The notes under the pieces are model-generated. The model was not told the DNA's origin. It saw only the letters and a list, made by a program, of their open reading frames with translations, and did no database searches. From an uncultured Alistipes sp. (GTDB lineage: Bacteria > Bacteroidota > Bacteroidia > Bacteroidales > Rikenellaceae): 29,305 nucleotides of DNA. The DNA is taken from positions 1 to 29,305 of the forward strand of contig URBJ01000018.1 in the NCBI GenBank assembly GCA_900546005.1, in the 5' to 3' direction. Position numbers and translations under genes: made by a program. Below, in pieces: positions 25,920-29,305 of this stretch. The stretch's first letter is position 1. Each line of letters begins with the position of its first letter.

Positions 25920-27113
25920 TTACTGCAGGGTTTTCAGCGACAGATCATCAATCATGCAACGAACCGAAGTCTTACTTTCGATTCGGATCATAAGACTCTT
26001 CGCCCGAGGTATACCTTCCACATACGAAACACTTTTCCATTTCGTATTGATCTGTTGGTCATCTGCCAACAGCGGTGTAAAACTCAATCCGTCCTGACTT
26101 ACCGACACGGTCAAATTCGTATTAAGATCACACGAACTCTCTGCTCGGCAACCGAAAGCCAAAACCATGTCCGATGCAGCGGTCGACGTATTGATACCGG
26201 TTACGGAAAACCAAGCTCCGGTTTGTCTAAGCAACAGATAATTTCCTCCTGAAGCACCCGCATATGAATCGGAAAAATTCGATTCGGCGGCTATATAAAC
26301 ATTCGACCCATCGTAAACGACATTTTTATTGATCCATCCCGTGTATACACCAGCAACAATCTGAGAGGAAACCGCGACATCACCCATTGTCTCAAGATAA
26401 TCGACAACGCCCGAAGGAAAGATGACAGAAACATCTTCCTTCGGGACATCTACATCAACAGAAATATTCACGTTCAAATCTCCTGAAACCACGGGCGGAG
26501 CATCGTCAATCTGCACATTGTAAAGCTTACATGCCTCCAAATCGATCTCTTGCTCATACTCCACACCATCAGCGGCGACAGTGATAACCGCATTTCCGGG
26601 TAAGAAATATCCGATTCTTCCTGCTGCGACATCTTCAGCTGTAAAAGTCAACGCACCCTCAATCTGACTTACCGTTACGAAATAGCTTTCATGATTCGTT
26701 TGAAACGCTTCGGTAAATCCGATCTGAACACCAGCATTGGACTGCGTACAGGTTATAACCGCTGTGGCCTCACTTCCCGTAACAATCGTAACCGATGTAC
26801 TGCCTTCATAAACCGGTGTATCAAAAGCGGGAACTGTAAAATCTTGCGAGTATGCCCGAACGGTATATTTTCCCGATTTGAGGGATATAGGCTCAACATT
26901 ATCGCCGATAGGTGAAACTTTTTTCACTACCGTACCCTCCTGCAACACCTCAAGAGAATAACTCGCCACGTCCGTACTTTTTAAGGCTATGGTCACTTGC
27001 GGGTCGACCTGCAACCGAACCCGCAACGTCCCCTCTCCCTGTTCAAAATCTTCAGAGCCGGAGCATGCACACAAACCGATCAATGCTCCGCATAAAACTT
27101 TTGTAAGTCTCAT
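25920..27113 (-). CDS. DUF4493 domain-containing lipoprotein
   Basis: A 397-residue predicted lipoprotein. The signal ends in a lipobox-like LCAC with Cys17, followed by SGSEDFEQGEG; acidic residues right after the Cys resemble the lipoprotein export signal that sends Bacteroidetes lipoproteins to the cell surface. The DUF4493 region starts at GTLRVRLQVDPQV and runs through SLKSGKYTVRAYS and VITCTQSNAGVQI. A C-terminal domain from about residue 240 looks like a beta-sandwich (LLLRQTGAWFSVTG, SVSQDGLSFTPL, MIRIESKTSVRCMIDDLSLK), possibly carbohydrate-binding. Three in-frame starts exist (GTG 27125, ATG 27119, ATG 27113); a GGAG at good spacing favours 27113. It follows the glycosidase-like lipoprotein by 39 bases. 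Function of DUF4493 is unknown. Confidence 0.82.
   Translation of the reverse strand: MRLTKVLCGALIGLCACSGSEDFEQGEGTLRVRLQVDPQVTIALKSTDVASYSLEVLQEGTVVKKVSPIGDNVEPISLKSGKYTVRAYSQDFTVPAFDTPVYEGSTSVTIVTGSEATAVITCTQSNAGVQIGFTEAFQTNHESYFVTVSQIEGALTFTAEDVAAGRIGYFLPGNAVITVAADGVEYEQEIDLEACKLYNVQIDDAPPVVSGDLNVNISVDVDVPKEDVSVIFPSGVVDYLETMGDVAVSSQIVAGVYTGWINKNVVYDGSNVYIAAESNFSDSYAGASGGNYLLLRQTGAWFSVTGINTSTAASDMVLAFGCRAESSCDLNTNLTVSVSQDGLSFTPLLADDQQINTKWKSVSYVEGIPRAKSLMIRIESKTSVRCMIDDLSLKTLQ
26410..26445. repeat. Long inverted repeat inside the DUF4493 gene
   Basis: CCCGAAGGAA at 26410-26419 plus GATG at 26421-26424 pair with CATC at 26432-26435 plus TTCCTTCGGG at 26436-26445, giving 14 pairs with one bulged A and a seven-base loop. 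It encodes the junction around PKEDVSVIFPSG, between the DUF4493 part and the C-terminal domain. Confidence 0.75.
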
Positions 27114-27152
27114 ATCCATCTCCACTCAATCGATTTTTCTTTCTGATCTTCA

Positions 27153-28595
27153 CTACTCGGTCAGCTTCAACGGGCTCCACCACGTATTCCACTCTCCCCA
27201 GCGAGCCGTAGGCCACCCGTAAGCGTATGAAATATATTGCTGTACCCCTTTACGCATATGCCCCTGCTCGTCGCCGCTCCATCCGCAATTATGCAGATAG
27301 GGCTTCAGGTTCTCGCGGATCTCGCCTTTGCGCGTAAAATGGATTCCATCCTCCGATTCCCACAGTACGATGTAACTATTCGGTCCCATCCGCTCGGCAC
27401 TATGGATCGCTTGAAATTTTTTAATATCGTCCCGGTACTTCACATCACAATGATCCGCGCCGTTGATATCGCTCTTGTTGATGACCGTGCCATGATAGGT
27501 CAAATGGGCCGGCCAGTTCGGATCATCCACCGAAGCGGTGACCAAACGTGTGGTTGTTGCCTCATCTCCGTCGGCATTCCACGTATAGTAGAAATAGACG
27601 CTATCCTGCCAGATCACCATCGACGGCTCTCCAGCCCCGAACTTTTCGGGATTGTCCGTATATCGGATCATCGGTTGCACATCGGTTCCTGTACTCCAGC
27701 CCGTACCGTTCCACTTTTCCCATGGACCCTCGGGTGATTGAGCCCGTGCTACATACACGTGATTTTCGACCATTCCGGGATTCTCCGTCGATGTGTAACC
27801 GACGTAATAGTAATCTCCCCACCGCGCTACGGCAGGATCGCATACCGAAAAATGATCGGACGAAAACTCCGTAGGCAAAAGGACCATCTTTTCGGGAGTC
27901 CATGTGTGCCCGCCATCCTCCGAATGCTGATAGGAAGCCTGATCCCAAAAGAATGTTCCGTCTGACACCTCTTGTGACACACGTGCCTTATAGCTTCCTT
28001 CGATCTCTTCGCCGTTGAGGTAATTGGTTACCCCTTCGACATTGCCTTCCGCCAACCACACCATACAGTCGTTGTTCGTCCCTTCGCTGAGCGTCCACAG
28101 ATATTCACCGTATGGAAATTTGTCCGGATTGACCAGTTCGAGGCTCTGGTTGTCGGTATATTTATCAAACCGTTGCGTTGCAACCGGATTGTGGCGTAAC
28201 GTGCTCTTATAATCCGTATCCCAACGATACAAACTCAAGGTCAAGGAAGCCTCCTTGCCTCCGTTGTTGGGACACACCACACGAAGCGCATAAAACGGTT
28301 GCGCTTCCGAAAAACGCTGTGCCGCAATCGTTCCTCGGTTAAGTTCTATGGCTTTCACAGCAGCATTCTCATCATATTTTAAATTCTTTCCATCGTGATA
28401 ACCTCCGGGAGCCGCAAACCAAGCATCGATCGAACCGTCCTTTTCGACGATAATCGATGGTCCATATCGATAGACTCCTCCGGTATAGATATCCCAACCC
28501 GGTTCCACCACGGGAATCTCCAGTGACGTTCCTCCGCAACCACTCAAAAGAAACGCCGCACAAACAGTTCCTAACTTCTTTTTCGTGTGTCTCAT
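27153..28595 (-). CDS. Glycosidase-like (GH43/sialidase-type beta-propeller) lipoprotein
   Basis: A 480-residue predicted lipoprotein with a perfect lipobox LSGC (Cys20). The mature part reads as repeated propeller blades with sugar-hydrolase style motifs: YRYGPSIIVEKDGSIDAWFA, SVCDPAVARWGDYYYVGYTS, GAGEPSMVIWQDSVYFYYTW, DHCDVKYRDDIKKFQAIHS and VLWESEDGIHFTRKG. The acidic residues at blade starts (CDP, GEP, HCD) are candidates for catalysis, as in GH43-type five-bladed propellers, but I cannot assign a family or substrate. Unlike the downstream DUF4493 protein it has no acidic stretch right after the Cys. The ATG at 28595 was chosen because longer in-frame forms run through the promoter and spoil the signal. 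It probably heads a two-gene operon. Confidence 0.72.
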   Translation of the reverse strand: MRHTKKKLGTVCAAFLLSGCGGTSLEIPVVEPGWDIYTGGVYRYGPSIIVEKDGSIDAWFAAPGGYHDGKNLKYDENAAVKAIELNRGTIAAQRFSEAQPFYALRVVCPNNGGKEASLTLSLYRWDTDYKSTLRHNPVATQRFDKYTDNQSLELVNPDKFPYGEYLWTLSEGTNNDCMVWLAEGNVEGVTNYLNGEEIEGSYKARVSQEVSDGTFFWDQASYQHSEDGGHTWTPEKMVLLPTEFSSDHFSVCDPAVARWGDYYYVGYTSTENPGMVENHVYVARAQSPEGPWEKWNGTGWSTGTDVQPMIRYTDNPEKFGAGEPSMVIWQDSVYFYYTWNADGDEATTTRLVTASVDDPNWPAHLTYHGTVINKSDINGADHCDVKYRDDIKKFQAIHSAERMGPNSYIVLWESEDGIHFTRKGEIRENLKPYLHNCGWSGDEQGHMRKGVQQYISYAYGWPTARWGEWNTWWSPLKLTE

Positions 28596-28612
28596 ATCGT
28601 ATAATTTTAATA

Positions 28613-28643
28613 TAAACTTAGATCCTTCTGTACTAATGTGCAA
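28613..28643 (-). promoter_or_regulatory. Promoter for the glycosidase-DUF4493 lipoprotein operon
   Basis: On the - strand TTG (28643-28641) is followed after exactly 20 bases by TAAGTTTA (28620-28613), one base off the TAnnTTTG consensus. The leader before ATG 28595 would be only about 10-15 bases. Confidence 0.55.
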
Positions 28644-28747
28644 TTGTCTGCCCGCCAACAGCGCTGACGACACATACCGAACTCTCGGATTTAAACACAA
28701 TCAATCTCTTTTGACCTCCTGCAAAAAGCATACGAACGAAGACCAAA

Positions 28748-28766
28748 AGAGCGATTAACGCGCTCT
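28748..28766 (-). terminator. Putative terminator of the metallophosphoesterase gene
   Basis: A six-pair stem (AGAGCG / CGCTCT) with a seven-base loop; on the - strand the 3' arm runs into TTTTGG. It lies about 75 bases after the metallophosphoesterase stop. Confidence 0.5.
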
Positions 28767-28840
28767 AAATTTACACAAAATTCCGCGCATTGACACCCTT
28801 TCGCTGAAAAAGAGTATTTTTTGCAATGATTTAGAATATT

Positions 28841-29305
28841 TTACCGACCGAACAGGTTAACCGACCGAGGCAGATGGTCAATCTCATAAAAGGCCGTGTG
28901 GACAATCTCGGGCAATACGGTGACGATCATCATACCCGGCTTATGCTCATCCGAAGTATAGCCCGACGCTGCCGAAGTCACCATCCGCAGGTACTCGTAA
29001 TAGGTCTGATTACAGCGGTGCAGATGTCCGGACAACAAGACGTCGACCCCATGTCTACAAAACATGTCGAGATACTTTCTCCGCACAGCGAGGGGGATAT
29101 TGTCACAAGAGTCCGGCTCATCGGGCGGCGAGACAAAGAAAGGATAGTGTCCGACCAGAACAACATGCTTACACTTTCTGCATTTCGACAACTGCTCATC
29201 CACCCATTGATATTCGGTTGCCTCGCGTTGCGAATCACCCGATCGGATCTCAGAGGTATTGAATCCTATAACACAACAGTCCTTCTTTTTCCATACAAAA
29301 CGATC
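28841..29305 (-). CDS. CPPED1-like metallophosphoesterase, C-terminal part (cut by window edge)
   Basis: The frame is open to the last base of the window, so the N-terminal half is missing; the ATG at 29203 is internal. The visible 154 residues include the second half of the calcineurin-like fold: DCCVIGFNTSE, EYQWVDEQLSK, VVLVGHYPFFV (metal-binding His) and VDVLLSGHLHR (GHxH metal motif). The PDEPDSCDNIPLAVRRKYLDMF stretch between them is very like CPPED1-type phosphatases, and the tail MVTSAASGYTSDEHKPGMMIV fits the same subfamily. Substrate is unknown; a signal peptide, if any, lies outside the window. The upstream metal motifs (DxH, GDxxD, GNHD) cannot be checked here. Confidence 0.85.
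   Translation of the reverse strand, partial: DRFVWKKKDCCVIGFNTSEIRSGDSQREATEYQWVDEQLSKCRKCKHVVLVGHYPFFVSPPDEPDSCDNIPLAVRRKYLDMFCRHGVDVLLSGHLHRCNQTYYEYLRMVTSAASGYTSDEHKPGMMIVTVLPEIVHTAFYEIDHLPRSVNLFGR

Noticed and set aside
28596..28700. Longer N-terminus for the glycosidase-like lipoprotein from 28700
   Set aside because: It would run through the promoter and put 35 non-signal residues before a perfect lipoprotein signal.
1..29305. CRISPR array, insertion sequence, phage, toxin-antitoxin or defence island
   Set aside because: I looked for regularly spaced repeats, transposase or integrase motifs, and known defence or toxin families and found none.

Overview
This window looks like ordinary chromosomal DNA from a member of the Bacteroidetes, probably the Rikenellaceae and Alistipes-like. 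That assignment is an inference. It rests on several promoters of the Bacteroidetes type (TTG, 19-20 bases, TAnnTTTG), on families typical of the phylum (DUF4493 lipoprotein, DUF3078 protein, DUF2807/GIN-domain protein, a short adenylate kinase without a full LID), on an arginine gene pair in the style of that phylum, and on a moderately high GC content. I see no rRNA, tRNA, CRISPR array, insertion sequence, phage or conjugative gene.

Left part (1-8314), all on the + strand: the C-terminal half of an ABC-F ATPase that runs off the left edge, the 23S rRNA methyltransferase RlmB, an M20 deacylase next to argininosuccinate lyase (the last steps of arginine synthesis), a YgjP-type metallohydrolase that overlaps argH by four bases, an EamA exporter, and a large CPA2 cation/proton antiporter with its own promoter. 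A 338-base gap without a convincing gene follows (8315-8652).

Middle part (8653-19008): thiol peroxidase Tpx (-), then a two-subunit AddAB-type helicase-nuclease split between strands. The AddA-like helicase-nuclease is on -, and the AddB-like Fe-S nuclease subunit is on + behind a secreted DUF2807 protein. Next, on -, comes a three-gene envelope-glycan unit (GT39/ArnT-like glycosyltransferase, GtrA-like membrane protein, sugar O-acetyltransferase) with a recognisable promoter.

Right part (19122-29305): endonuclease IV (Nfo) and a secreted GH43-like beta-propeller protein on -; a DUF3078 protein and an S41 carboxy-terminal protease on +; a divergent adk / thiL pair with back-to-back promoters; then on - a glycosidase-like lipoprotein and a DUF4493 lipoprotein that look like one operon; and finally a CPPED1-like metallophosphoesterase cut by the right edge.

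Most of the window is housekeeping (translation, arginine, DNA repair, redox, cofactor and nucleotide kinases) mixed with envelope functions. I did not find a convincing undescribed system. The observations most worth checking are an apparent switch in G-versus-C strand bias near 8.3-9.6 kb that does not depend on gene direction (possible replication terminus), the odd gap at that point, the AddB-like subunit without a P-loop, and the lipoprotein pair at the right end.
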